Below are positions 34,806-42,096 of a DNA stretch of 43,354 bases, piece by piece (positions within the stretch are counted from its first letter, which is position 1; each line of letters opens with the position of its first letter). A model generated the notes under the pieces. That model did not search any database. It had not been told where the DNA came from and was given only the letters and a program-made list of their open reading frames with translations. The stretch is from a virus, in IMG/VR virus record IMGVR_UViG_3300025892_000043, positions 1-43,354 of that record, one strand, 5' to 3'. A program made the position numbers and the translations under genes.

Positions 34806-35239
34806 ACTTTGAGTTCGTCTTCTGTGATTAACATAAATTTATAATTCCTATCATCACAAAACTCTTTTGCCGCTGACCATTTAGCTTGGTTTTTGGCATA
34901 CTCAGTAACTTCATAGATATATTTTTTAGTCATCCTTTGTTGAACCTTTGGTTCTTTAGTCTGTTTCTTTGGTTTAACTTCAATCAAATACTTTTGAATG
35001 TTTCCATTCATGTCTTTGACTTTTATATGAAAGTCAACAAAGTATCTATGAACTTTATTATCAAGCGGAGATCTGTAAGGTATTACAATCTCTTCACTAC
35101 CCCACTCAAGTATACTAGGATTACCATCACAGTACTTCATGAATTTTAATTCCCATGAAGATCTATAAATAATATTACGGTAGTCTCCTCTATACTTAGC
35201 AGAATTTTTGGGAATATACTTTCCCTTAAGAGTGTTCAT
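34802..35239 (-). CDS. 4: gp4 head completion protein, nuclease-fold (145 aa)
   Basis: The 145-residue protein matches T4 gp4 (head completion, also called gp50/65) in its core: YRSSWELKFMKYCD, ILEWGSEEIVIPYRSPLD, HRYFVDFHIKV and YLIEVKPKKQ. Glu30, Asp69 and the EVK triad (87-89) form a PD-(D/E)XK/TnsA-like nuclease arrangement, suggesting it trims or processes packaged DNA ends at the portal; T4 gp4 is needed before tails join heads. It is the first gene of the minus-strand block that diverges from gp48, and is preceded by a CATAAATA late motif. Confidence 0.88.
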   Translation of the reverse strand: MNTLKGKYIPKNSAKYRGDYRNIIYRSSWELKFMKYCDGNPSILEWGSEEIVIPYRSPLDNKVHRYFVDFHIKVKDMNGNIQKYLIEVKPKKQTKEPKVQQRMTKKYIYEVTEYAKNQAKWSAAKEFCDDRNYKFMLITEDELKV

Positions 35240-35240
35240 A

Positions 35241-35248
35241 TATAGATA
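35241..35248 (+). promoter_or_regulatory. weak late-promoter-like motif TATAGATA upstream of gp48
   Basis: TATAGATA on the plus strand, one base from the late consensus, lies 37 bases before the gp48 ATG. It is the best late-type candidate for the plus-strand pair in this 45-base divergent gap. Confidence 0.3.
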
Positions 35249-35266
35249 TAGGAATAATCATACAAA

Positions 35267-35274
35267 TATTTATG
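35267..35274 (-). promoter_or_regulatory. late promoter motif CATAAATA upstream of gp4
   Basis: CATAAATA on the minus strand, 28 bases before the gp4 ATG, within the divergent gap between gp4 and gp48. Confidence 0.45.
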
Positions 35275-35284
35275 AGCCCAAGCT

Positions 35285-36292
35285 ATGGCAACTAAATTCT
35301 TCAATAAATCTGCATCAGAAGGAGGTCAATTATATTGGCCATCTAATATAGCAGATCAGTATGATTATTTGGAGATGGAAATATTGAGATATAAACAAAG
35401 AAATACAAGACTAAAAGATCTAGCAGCAAGAGGAGGAGGAGTTACTCCAACTGTAACTCCTGCAGTATCCTCATCTAGCACCCTAGTTTCTCAAACAACA
35501 CCATCCCAACCTCGGGAGACAAGTACAACTCAGTTGATTCCGAAAGGAAAAATACTATTACCAGTGCCAGATAATGTATCCTATACAGATGGACCCCAAT
35601 GGTCCGATCAATCTGTTGGTGCAATAGGAAGATTTGGAGCGCAAGCAATTGCTGATATGATGGGTGGTAGTGATGCTGGCGTCATCACAGATTCTATTCA
35701 ACAAGCAGCTGCAGTTGGATCAGTTGATGTAATTAAAAATGCTCTAAGTAAAATTGGTGTTGACCCAAATGCTTTATCACAAAATATTGCTGGAAGAATT
35801 GCAAACCCATACTTACAACAAGTATTCCAGGGTGTTGGAATGAGACAATTTGATTTTAATTGGAAACTTGTACCTAGAAATGAAGGAGAGCAAAAGTCAA
35901 TACATAATATAATAAAAACTCTTCGTGCAAATGTATTACCAGGTTTCTCAGATGATTTTACACCAAATCAGGCGACAGATTCAATAGGAGATTTACTTTC
36001 TCCAAATCTTGAAAATAATGAAGGTTTTAAAGGAAAACAATCTGTTGACAGATGGTTGACATTACCAAACATATTCAATCTTAAATGGAAGTATGAAGGA
36101 GGTGAAATAGATTCACTACCAAAACTAAAACAGTGTGTATGTAAAAATATCTCTGTTCAATATACTCCTGACGGTGTATGGGCAACACGTATGATGGATG
36201 GAAAACCTCAACCAATTGCATATAATCTAACTATGTCATTTGGTGAAATGTCTATTGTTACAAATGAAGATGTCATCACTAAAGGTTATTAA
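35285..36292 (+). CDS. 48: gp48 baseplate tail tube cap (335 aa)
   Basis: The 335-residue protein ends with the conserved gp48/gp54 tube-junction module: MRQFDFNWKLVPRNEGEQKS, IIKTLRANVLPGF, VQYTPDGVWATRMMDG and PIAYNLTMSFGEMSIVT. The N-terminal part carries a Thr/Ser/Pro-rich linker (about residues 53-85) and a Gly/Ala-rich helical stretch (FGAQAIADMMGGSDAG). In T4, gp48 caps the hub and provides the platform for gp54 and the tube. It is one of only two genes on the plus strand and is followed after 3 bases by gp53, so the pair forms one transcript that ends at the hairpin terminator near 37.06 kb. Confidence 0.88.
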   Translation: MATKFFNKSASEGGQLYWPSNIADQYDYLEMEILRYKQRNTRLKDLAARGGGVTPTVTPAVSSSSTLVSQTTPSQPRETSTTQLIPKGKILLPVPDNVSYTDGPQWSDQSVGAIGRFGAQAIADMMGGSDAGVITDSIQQAAAVGSVDVIKNALSKIGVDPNALSQNIAGRIANPYLQQVFQGVGMRQFDFNWKLVPRNEGEQKSIHNIIKTLRANVLPGFSDDFTPNQATDSIGDLLSPNLENNEGFKGKQSVDRWLTLPNIFNLKWKYEGGEIDSLPKLKQCVCKNISVQYTPDGVWATRMMDGKPQPIAYNLTMSFGEMSIVTNEDVITKGY

Positions 36293-36295
36293 AAA

Positions 36296-37045
36296 ATGTT
36301 ATTCAGTTCAACACCCAATTTTTTATATCCAGACTTTAAAGTAGCTGGTAAGTTTAAACTATCTAAAAATTTATTTCGTAGAGTAAGAGCTAGAGATAGT
36401 TTTAATGCAGTCTTTGCATCTTCTAGACAGTATACTATTAAACCAGGGGAAACACCAGATTCAATTGCTAATACTGCGTTTGATGATCCAGAAAAATTCT
36501 GGACCATTTTGTTATTGAATAACATAACAAATATGAATACCGAATGGCCTTTAGATCATGATACATTAGATGTTTATATTAATGACAAATATGGATCTTC
36601 TACAGACAAACCAAGACACTGGGAAACGACAGAAGTAAAAGATAGCAAACAAAATGTAGTATTAGAAGCTGGTGTAATAATAGAACTGTATACTAATAGC
36701 ACTGAACAAAACCAGTCTGGTTACTACCCTAAAGTTTTTAATCAAGCATCAAATAATGGCAGTGGTGCTTTTGAAACATGGTCATTTACATATAGAGATG
36801 TAACATCGTATAATAATCAAGATGAACCTGCTAGTTTCATTGATACAACAGTAACTGCAGCACAAAATCTAACTAAGGTTACCAATAGAGAATATGAATA
36901 TGCAGTGAATGAGTTGAAGAGACTTATATACTTACCAACTGCCAATGCTGTTTCTATTATGGAAGATGAAATTGCAGGACTGTTAGAATATAATACAGAC
37001 TATAAACTAACTGATGACGGATATAGAATTTCAGAAAAGGTATAA
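36296..37045 (+). CDS. 53: gp53 baseplate wedge protein (249 aa)
   Basis: The 249-residue protein opens MLFSSTPNFLYPDFK. Its LysM-like core is QYTIKPGETPDSIANTAFDD then PEKFWTILLLNNITNMNTEWPL, as in gp53 wedge proteins of T4-like phages. The C-terminus (YEYAVNELKRLIYLPTANAV, SIMEDEIAGLLEYN) also fits. In T4, gp53 completes each wedge and helps wedges join around the hub. It lies 3 bases after gp48 and ends just before the bidirectional terminator. Good family match. Confidence 0.9.
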   Translation: MLFSSTPNFLYPDFKVAGKFKLSKNLFRRVRARDSFNAVFASSRQYTIKPGETPDSIANTAFDDPEKFWTILLLNNITNMNTEWPLDHDTLDVYINDKYGSSTDKPRHWETTEVKDSKQNVVLEAGVIIELYTNSTEQNQSGYYPKVFNQASNNGSGAFETWSFTYRDVTSYNNQDEPASFIDTTVTAAQNLTKVTNREYEYAVNELKRLIYLPTANAVSIMEDEIAGLLEYNTDYKLTDDGYRISEKV

Positions 37046-37074
37046 AAAAGGGGGTCCTAAGACCCCCCTTCTTA
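37046..37074. terminator. bidirectional rho-independent terminator between gp53 and gp32
   Basis: A 7-bp stem GGGGGTC/GACCCCC with loop CTAA is flanked by A-rich sequence on the left and T-rich on the right. It can therefore end both the plus-strand gp48-gp53 transcript and the minus-strand gp32 transcript. The whole convergent gap is only 29 bases. Confidence 0.88.
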
Positions 37075-38022
37075 TTAGTCATCAAACTCAGCAAGGTTTG
37101 CAAAGAAACTCAATGCGTCTTCTTCATCTTTACTAGACTCACGAGGTTTAATTTCCTCACGAACTGGTTCTGATACAGGAGCACGAGAAGCAGTAATGTC
37201 TGGTGAATTGAATCCACGACCCTCAGACATATCCTCAAAAGATTCATTCTCTTCAGTCTCAACATCAACACGAGGTTGTTTTTTAGTATTCAAAACTGTA
37301 GTCAAACGTTTCTGAAGTTCTTCATAGGTTTTGAAGTTTGATTGTTCAGTGAAAGCAACTAGAGAATTGGTCTTAGAATAAACCTCTTCTAGTTGATCAT
37401 CATCAAAGTCACCAAGAGTAGATACAGATGCAAACTCAGAAGAATCATAGTTCCAGTAACCTGCAACTTTCTTGATCTTCAGTTTGAAGTCAGCACCCTG
37501 CCAGAAATCAAATGGATTGATTGGAGTTTCATCTTCAAACTCTGGTTGCATAGCACCGATGATCTTATCATAGATCTTCTTACCAAACTTGAACAGGAAT
37601 ACTTTTCCTTCGTTCTCAGGATGGAGGGGATCACGGACAACATAGATGTTGCTGTAGTAGGACAGTTTACGTTTCTGTTTACGTGCAATTTCTTTATCTG
37701 AATCACGACCACTGTTCCACAGTTCACGATTCATTTCACCAACAGGATCAGACTTGTTAATCGTAGTCAACGAGTTCTCGATATACCATCCACCAGGACC
37801 TTGGAATGCATGACTAAAGAGTTTAGCCCATGGAAGGTCTTCTCCGTCAGGTGCAGGTAGGAATCGAATAACTGCATAACCATTACTAGACTTATCCAGT
37901 TCAGGTTTCCAAAAACGATCATCATTAGATGAACTTTGTTGACTACTAGCAACCTTCTCAAGTTCGCGAGTCAGTTTCTCAAATGATGAGTTAGAATTTT
38001 TTTTGAGTGCAGCAAAAGACAT
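37075..38022 (-). CDS. 32: gp32 single-stranded DNA-binding protein (315 aa)
   Basis: The ATG at 38020-38022 is chosen because it has a GGAGA ribosome-binding site 8 bases upstream and begins MSFAALKKNSNSSFEKLTRE, the basic cooperativity segment. The core matches gp32: DRFWKPELDKSSNGYAVIRF, LFSHAFQGPGGWYIENS, RKQKRKLSYYSNIYVV, NEGKVFLFKFGKKIYDKI and NPFDFWQGADFKLKIKKV. The last 60 residues are the acidic tail that contacts gp59, UvsY and the polymerase. The protein contains no cysteine, so the T4 zinc-binding His-Cys3 loop is absent. It covers ssDNA in replication and recombination, and has its own sigma70 promoter and a structured leader. Confidence 0.95.
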   Translation of the reverse strand: MSFAALKKNSNSSFEKLTRELEKVASSQQSSSNDDRFWKPELDKSSNGYAVIRFLPAPDGEDLPWAKLFSHAFQGPGGWYIENSLTTINKSDPVGEMNRELWNSGRDSDKEIARKQKRKLSYYSNIYVVRDPLHPENEGKVFLFKFGKKIYDKIIGAMQPEFEDETPINPFDFWQGADFKLKIKKVAGYWNYDSSEFASVSTLGDFDDDQLEEVYSKTNSLVAFTEQSNFKTYEELQKRLTTVLNTKKQPRVDVETEENESFEDMSEGRGFNSPDITASRAPVSEPVREEIKPRESSKDEEDALSFFANLAEFDD

Positions 38023-38040
38023 GTGTGTTCTCCGTATTTG

Positions 38041-38071
38041 TAAGTATTTGGCCTTTGTGGTCTTAACCACC
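38041..38071 (-). promoter_or_regulatory. possible gp32 mRNA pseudoknot (autoregulatory leader)
   Basis: At the predicted 5' end of the gp32 mRNA a hairpin forms with stem GTGGT/ACCAC (38057-38070) and loop TAAG. The loop is complementary to CTTA at 38041-38044, 12 bases downstream, so an H-type pseudoknot with stems of 5 and 4 bp can be drawn. An unstructured A-rich stretch runs from there to the start codon. T4 gp32 represses its own translation by nucleating on a leader pseudoknot of this type. Confidence 0.45.
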
Positions 38072-38076
38072 TAGTA

Positions 38077-38105
38077 ATTATACCAGATGGAGAGGGGTTA
38101 GTCAA
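38077..38105 (-). promoter_or_regulatory. sigma70 promoter (TTGACT-17-TATAAT) of gp32
   Basis: The -35 TTGACT (38100-38105) and -10 TATAAT (38077-38082) on the minus strand are 17 bases apart. The predicted start is near 38070, giving a leader of about 48 bases before gp32. It overlaps the stop of the DUF1825-like gene. Confidence 0.85.
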
Positions 38106-38430
38106 GGGGCAACAAGCTCATCATATTATCGATGTCTGTTCTCATCCGACTAAACGCCTCAGTGACATCTGTTTCACCTTCGATCGAAACGAGTGGAAAT
38201 GATAGTTTCAAAAAGTTGACAAACTCTTGTGCATCTTCTTCACTAGAATAACGAGCACGAAAATAAATCATCTCCTGCAATTCAATCATACGAGATAACT
38301 TAACCAGGTATTTTTTCATACCCTCAGTAGTTTTAATTTTTACAGACATCATAAGGTCTGTAATATCCTCGTATAGTTGCATCATTTCTGCTGCTTCAGT
38401 ACGAACTATATCGTTGTCGAAGAACTGCAT
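38098..38430 (-). CDS. DUF1825-like protein (110 aa)
   Basis: The 110-residue protein begins MQFFDNDIVRTEAAEMMQLY, like the DUF1825 family found in cyanobacteria and their phages (MxFFDSEIVQxEAKxLxxDY). The rest is helical: VKIKTTEGMKKYLVKLSRMI, ELQEMIYFRARYS and EEDAQEFVNFLKLSFPLV. No function is known; it is predicted cytoplasmic with no membrane segment. It overlaps the gp59 gene by 25 bases and sits directly upstream of gp32, in the replication block. Its presence is one argument for a cyanobacterial host. Confidence 0.8.
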   Translation of the reverse strand: MQFFDNDIVRTEAAEMMQLYEDITDLMMSVKIKTTEGMKKYLVKLSRMIELQEMIYFRARYSSEEDAQEFVNFLKLSFPLVSIEGETDVTEAFSRMRTDIDNMMSLLPLD

Positions 38431-39008
38431 AACTTTAACAGAATCCTTTTGTATTTAGACTTGTCCAAAGATAGGAATGGTTCGTACTTCACTACAGTCT
38501 TTCTAATCTCAGGCCAAACAATCGGATCAGAAATATTACTAGTAAAGTACGGAACATAGTTTACAATCAGATTCAATACGACCATAGTCTCTAATGAAAC
38601 ATTTCCAGACAAGTGTTCTTTCAATAGAACTGGATGTTGCCCATCAACGATTCTAAATAATGAATTAAAATCTGAATGTAAATCTAATAACGATTCAATC
38701 TCTTGACTAAAGTTAAAAGACATACTCTGAATCTTTTTTTTCCAATCAGCGTATGTCTTTGATTTGTGTATAGAGATGTTACCTATCCAGGTACTCCCAT
38801 CTTTTATAAAATGACTGACAAAAAATTCTATTACTTCTTGTCTGTCAAATTTTGTTCCTATTTTTTTAAAGAAATATCTATCATTTCTTTTTTCAAATGA
38901 AGACAGACTTGCTCTTGACTTACCATTAAAGGTAAAGAAATTATATTTGTCTTTGGTAAAATGTAATTTTAGAGCAAGGTAAATCTTATATACCTCATAC
39001 CCATCCAT
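38406..39008 (-). CDS. 59: gp59 helicase loader (200 aa)
   Basis: The 200-residue all-helical protein matches T4 gp59, which loads gp41 helicase onto gp32-covered forked DNA. Recognisable stretches are MDGYEVYKIYLALKLHFTKD, KYNFFTFNGKSRASLSSFEK, RNDRYFFKKIGTKF, VIEFFVSHFIKDGSTWIGNI and YKRILLKLCSSSTTI. Length is near the T4 protein (217 residues). It follows gp33 after one base and overlaps the DUF1825-like gene, so the gp33-gp59-DUF1825 genes are coupled, upstream of gp32, its DNA-binding partner. Confidence 0.93.
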   Translation of the reverse strand: MDGYEVYKIYLALKLHFTKDKYNFFTFNGKSRASLSSFEKRNDRYFFKKIGTKFDRQEVIEFFVSHFIKDGSTWIGNISIHKSKTYADWKKKIQSMSFNFSQEIESLLDLHSDFNSLFRIVDGQHPVLLKEHLSGNVSLETMVVLNLIVNYVPYFTSNISDPIVWPEIRKTVVKYEPFLSLDKSKYKRILLKLCSSSTTI

Positions 39009-39009
39009 A

Positions 39010-39279
39010 TTAAATAGGAAGTTTTGCCTTAGATGATTTCTTCATGAAGCACAACCGTTGTGCATCATACTTAAGTTTTTCTTTTAGAGTTTTAGATAAC
39101 AGTTTAGATACTGATTCAAACTCAATCTCATTCTCATCGCAAAAAGTAATAATAGCTTCAATGTAATTGAGTTCTCCATTATTTGTTTTTACAATGTTTT
39201 CTATTTCCATTGAGAACTTTGCAGAAGTCATAAACTTCTTATCAAGAACCTCATTGATAGCTTCTTTACTTTTATTCAT
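39010..39279 (-). CDS. 33: gp33 late transcription co-activator (89 aa)
   Basis: The ATG at 39277-39279 is chosen; an in-frame ATG 93 bases upstream would lie deep in the nuclease gene. The product reads MNKSKEAINEVLDKKFMTSA, KFSMEIENIVKTNNGELNYI and EAIITFCDENEIEFESVSKL, close to gp33 of T4-like cyanophages. gp33 bridges RNA polymerase beta flap and the sliding clamp to activate late transcription together with gp55. It overlaps the nuclease gene by 8 bases and precedes gp59 by one base. The NATAAATA motifs found before the structural genes here are its expected targets. Confidence 0.9.
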   Translation of the reverse strand: MNKSKEAINEVLDKKFMTSAKFSMEIENIVKTNNGELNYIEAIITFCDENEIEFESVSKLLSKTLKEKLKYDAQRLCFMKKSSKAKLPI

Positions 39280-39934
39280 GAGCAAACTTCCACTCTCGTA
39301 TATACTGAGTAAGTTTTCTAATGTATTCGCTTTTGTGATACTTTTCATAGACAACGCATTCTCCATTTTCACAGGACATTATGATGACGAGTTTCTTGGT
39401 TATTATACCAGTTAACTCATATAACATGCAAGCATATGCAACAGCTTGCACAAAGTAACCTTCGATCCACTTCTCAGGTTTTGGTTTCTCAGATGTTTTA
39501 AAATCTATAACAGCAAGTTCGCCATTGTATTCTGCAATACAATCAACTGTACCAGCTATACCTAACTTCCTACTATATAGGGGAGTTTCCAGAGCGTAGA
39601 TATTATCAATGTTGCCCAACTCAGTTTTAGAAAACTTAAATAAGTATTCTGATAGTGGTTGAACTGTTGGTAGTTCTTCATTTTTTAGATGATGTTCTAC
39701 TAAGGTATGATAATCAGTACCTCTACTAGTTGCACGTCTAGTCTTAAGATTAGCTGCTTCTGCACCAACTCTTTCTCTCCAAGCTTTAATTGATTTAGCA
39801 GATTGAAAACTAGTAACGGTAGTAACAGAAACTAGTTTGATATCATCTTCACCAGGTATCTTATAGTATCTTTTACCATTAATAGTTACTCGTTCTAACT
39901 TATCTGGTAAGTCAATTTTTACATGATTAAACAT
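39272..39934 (-). CDS. RecB-like PD-(D/E)XK exonuclease (220 aa)
   Basis: The 220-residue protein carries the RecB/Cas4-type nuclease motifs in order: SRGTDYHTLVEHHL (about 70-83), GIAGTVDCIAEYN with Asp131, LAVIDFKTSEKPK with Asp144 and Lys146, and QAVAYACM with Gln163 and Tyr167. The N-terminus has KIPGEDDIKLVSVTTVTSF. No C-terminal iron-sulfur cysteine cluster is seen. It may resect or process DNA ends during recombination-dependent replication or host DNA degradation; this is inference from the family. It starts at the last base of the phoH gene and its end overlaps gp33. Confidence 0.85.
   Translation of the reverse strand: MFNHVKIDLPDKLERVTINGKRYYKIPGEDDIKLVSVTTVTSFQSAKSIKAWRERVGAEAANLKTRRATSRGTDYHTLVEHHLKNEELPTVQPLSEYLFKFSKTELGNIDNIYALETPLYSRKLGIAGTVDCIAEYNGELAVIDFKTSEKPKPEKWIEGYFVQAVAYACMLYELTGIITKKLVIIMSCENGECVVYEKYHKSEYIRKLTQYIREWKFAHE
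39402..39431 (-). promoter_or_regulatory. possible internal sigma70 promoter before gp33 (TTGCAT-18-TATAAT)
   Basis: A perfect -10 TATAAT (39402-39407) with a 4/6 -35 at 39426-39431 and an 18-base spacer lies inside the nuclease gene, about 120 bases before gp33. Could also be chance in AT-rich DNA. Confidence 0.3.
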
Positions 39935-40686
39935 TAAAATCCTAAACTCATCTTACTTACAAGATAACTACGAATCAAACCAGATCGAACGATATCATCA
40001 ACACCAAACTCAATCATACCAAATTCTTTCATCAACTGAAGGATGCTCATGAAGTTTAGAATACCATTTCTTTCATTAGTCTTAACTAAATCAGACTGAT
40101 GTACATCACCACAGAAAATAATCTTAGTGTCTTCACCAACGCGAGTAATAATAGAATCTAATTCATGAAAATTTAAGTTCTGACATTCATCAACGATTAC
40201 TATAGCTTTATCTAAAGTAGTACCACGGATGAATGAGGTAGACCAGAAAGAAATAGTTTCTTGTGATTTCAAATTACCATAAAGCATTTCAAAAGAGTTG
40301 TCGTCTGGCATCTCAAACATATACTTCACCATATTCTTATATGGTATTTGATATAGGGAAGACTTATCTTCATGATCACCAGGAAGGAATCCAATCTCTC
40401 TAGTTGATACTAAAGAACGAACTATGTAAACTTTTTCGTATGGACTTTCTTCTTTTAATACTTCTTTAAGAGCAAGATACAAAGCAACAAATGTTTTACC
40501 CGTACCAGCTGCACCATACATAAAAAGGTTTTGATTATTATTCCAAAATTCAAAAACTTTTTCTTGAGCAGGAGTTAAAGGTTCGATATTAACCAACATA
40601 TCATTGTTGATTGGTTTTTTTCTTTTCATCTGCTTAGCAGACATACCATTAATATCGGGTGTGAGTTTCTTTCTAGATCTTGCCAT
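39934..40686 (-). CDS. phoH: PhoH-like P-loop ATPase (250 aa)
   Basis: The 250-residue protein has a Walker A motif GAAGTGKT (residues 58-65), a Walker B motif AIVIVDECQN (about 161-170) and a sensor-like IIFCGDVHQSDLVKTNERNG (about 189-208). This is the compact PhoH type found in most marine T4-like phages. The basic N-terminus (MARSRKKLTPDINGMSAKQM) may bind nucleic acid. PhoH is Pho-regulated in Escherichia coli, but its role in phages is unsettled and may lie in RNA metabolism or phosphate stress. No Pho box was found upstream. It lies 2 bases after the 79-residue gene. Confidence 0.93.
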   Translation of the reverse strand: MARSRKKLTPDINGMSAKQMKRKKPINNDMLVNIEPLTPAQEKVFEFWNNNQNLFMYGAAGTGKTFVALYLALKEVLKEESPYEKVYIVRSLVSTREIGFLPGDHEDKSSLYQIPYKNMVKYMFEMPDDNSFEMLYGNLKSQETISFWSTSFIRGTTLDKAIVIVDECQNLNFHELDSIITRVGEDTKIIFCGDVHQSDLVKTNERNGILNFMSILQLMKEFGMIEFGVDDIVRSGLIRSYLVSKMSLGF

Positions 40687-40688
40687 AC

Positions 40689-40928
40689 TTAAAATCCCTG
40701 AATTGTAGATCCATAGTGACCTTTTTTAATGTTGTTAATTTTCTTTTGGAGATCACCGGGAACTTTATTTCGCCAATCACCTACTTCACTCACGGAAGAA
40801 GCACAACCTACTGACCAGTCTTTATCCCAATCAGGATTGTCATCCTTCCATGAAACATATTCTTTCATTGTCATGGAGAGTTCTTTCTTCTCTCCCGTGG
40901 TTTTATTTATTAATGGATAAGTTGGCAT
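40689..40928 (-). CDS. small conserved protein with FmdB-like head, no zinc cysteines (79 aa)
   Basis: The 79-residue protein begins MPTYPLINKTTGEKKELSMT and continues MKEYVSWKDDNPDWDKDW. It resembles phage homologues of FmdB-type zinc-ribbon proteins (MPTYxFxxxxxGxxFExxMS). However, only one cysteine is present (GCASS), so no zinc ribbon can form. The C-terminus VPGDLQKKINNIKKGHYGST is basic. Similar proteins are regularly placed next to phoH in cyanophages, as I recall, which suggests a linked function. Function unknown. Confidence 0.75.
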   Translation of the reverse strand: MPTYPLINKTTGEKKELSMTMKEYVSWKDDNPDWDKDWSVGCASSVSEVGDWRNKVPGDLQKKINNIKKGHYGSTIQGF

Positions 40929-40930
40929 AG

Positions 40931-41449
40931 TTAGACCCAGTTAGGTTTACGTTTTGGCAGACGAAGATAATTAGATGCAACCCAAGGTTTGCTGCTGATG
41001 TACATCTTGTAAGCAGTAATAGTATCAATGCTTGTGTCAAGTTTAAATTCATCAGGCATTGCACGAACAAAAGGAGTAAGTTCTGAAAAATGGAGAGCGT
41101 CTAGTGGAAAGATTTTATCTGCATGTGCAAGAGTATGAAGACATGAATGAATCTTTCCATATCTATTAGAGTACTCTTCGCATAGTGAAAGACCATGACG
41201 AATCAACCATCTAGCATTTGATACAGTCTCATTTGCCCATACCGTACATGGATGGTTCCTGAATGCCCCCTTATCGGTCTTGTAGGGGGTTCCATCTGAC
41301 TTAGGAAGGGTTCCGTACCCGTGTCCCCATTTGTCAGAGGCGACGATAGAGAGCATCTGACAGCACTCTAAGGGCATCTTAACGATGTGCTTGTCCGGTA
41401 GGACAGCAGCAGATTTCTGGGGAGATTCATCAGTCACAAAAATATTCAT
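40931..41449 (-). CDS. conserved phage protein of unknown function (172 aa)
   Basis: The 172-residue protein begins MNIFVTDESPQKSAAVLPDK and continues HIVKMPLECCQMLSIVASDK. Further stretches are HPCTVWANETVSNARWLIRH, YGKIHSCLHTL and ASNYLRLPKRKPNWV. This family (MNIFVxDxDPxxxAxxLxDKHVVKMxLE) is widespread in large phages without a settled role. Several conserved His, Cys and Trp residues (DKH, HPCTVW) could form a metal or active site. It lies between thyX and the phoH-linked gene, with gaps of 2 bases, so it probably serves nucleotide or DNA metabolism. Confidence 0.8.
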   Translation of the reverse strand: MNIFVTDESPQKSAAVLPDKHIVKMPLECCQMLSIVASDKWGHGYGTLPKSDGTPYKTDKGAFRNHPCTVWANETVSNARWLIRHGLSLCEEYSNRYGKIHSCLHTLAHADKIFPLDALHFSELTPFVRAMPDEFKLDTSIDTITAYKMYISSKPWVASNYLRLPKRKPNWV

Positions 41450-41451
41450 AA

Positions 41452-42096
41452 TTAATTAGACCATTCAAGAGCTTCAGATACAGTTGGAAATTGTTCTATG
41501 AAAATTTGTTTACAAGATTCAGCGACTTGCATATGTTCTTTCTGAGTACCATTAGCAGTCCTTAGATTAATATAATGAATCCAAGAACGGCAAGAGCCTG
41601 TCATATAAATTCTTGTTCCTACACAAAGTGGTAGCACATTTCTGGCACATTCCTTTGCAACTCCACGTTCAAGCATTTGTTGATATAATGCCATGGAAGA
41701 ATCAAAGAGAGTTTGCATCTGTATCTCTAGATTTTGGATAACAAAATCATCCAAATCATCAATGGAGTTCTGACGATTTTTTGTGTCTTGTCGGCGTAAC
41801 TCTGGAAGAGGAATTTTATTCGCTAACATAGAACTATCAGCATACCGTTGAGAAAACTCTTGAAATGTAAAGCTACGATGTCTCAAAATTTGAGCAGCGA
41901 TTGCTCTAGTAGTTTCGATCTCAAGAGTCATTGATGACTGTTCAAAAACAGACCAGTGATTATGCTTGATGCAATATGCAAGTAGTCCTGCATATTTTTC
42001 ATTATTTTGATTGGATGGATTAGAGACTCTAGCAATATATGCCATAGTCTGTTCAGCATCCGGTGTTACCGAAATTAATTTTGTAATCATAATCAT
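41452..42096 (-). CDS. thyX: ThyX flavin-dependent thymidylate synthase (214 aa)
   Basis: The 214-residue protein carries the ThyX signature RHRX7S as RHRSFTFQEFS (residues 72-82) followed by QRYA. It also has HNHWSVFEQSSMTLEI (46-60) and the dUMP/FAD-binding part ARNVLPLCVGTRIYMTGS, then WIHYINLRTANGTQKEHMQV. It converts dUMP to dTMP using methylene-THF, FAD and NADPH, which supports the high thymine demand of AT-rich phage DNA. Length is normal for the family. The ATG overlaps the stop of the preceding gene by 4 bases (ATGA); Met3 is an alternative start. Confidence 0.95.
   Translation of the reverse strand: MIMITKLISVTPDAEQTMAYIARVSNPSNQNNEKYAGLLAYCIKHNHWSVFEQSSMTLEIETTRAIAAQILRHRSFTFQEFSQRYADSSMLANKIPLPELRRQDTKNRQNSIDDLDDFVIQNLEIQMQTLFDSSMALYQQMLERGVAKECARNVLPLCVGTRIYMTGSCRSWIHYINLRTANGTQKEHMQVAESCKQIFIEQFPTVSEALEWSN

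Noticed and set aside
38023-38070. Upstream ATG at 38070 as gp32 start
   Set aside because: It would add 16 residues encoded by the leader hairpin and lie at the predicted mRNA start; the ATG at 38022 has the good ribosome-binding site and gives the family N-terminus.
39280-39372. Longer gp33 starting at 39372
   Set aside because: The additional 31 residues lie inside the nuclease gene and do not look like gp33; the ATG at 39279 gives the usual length.
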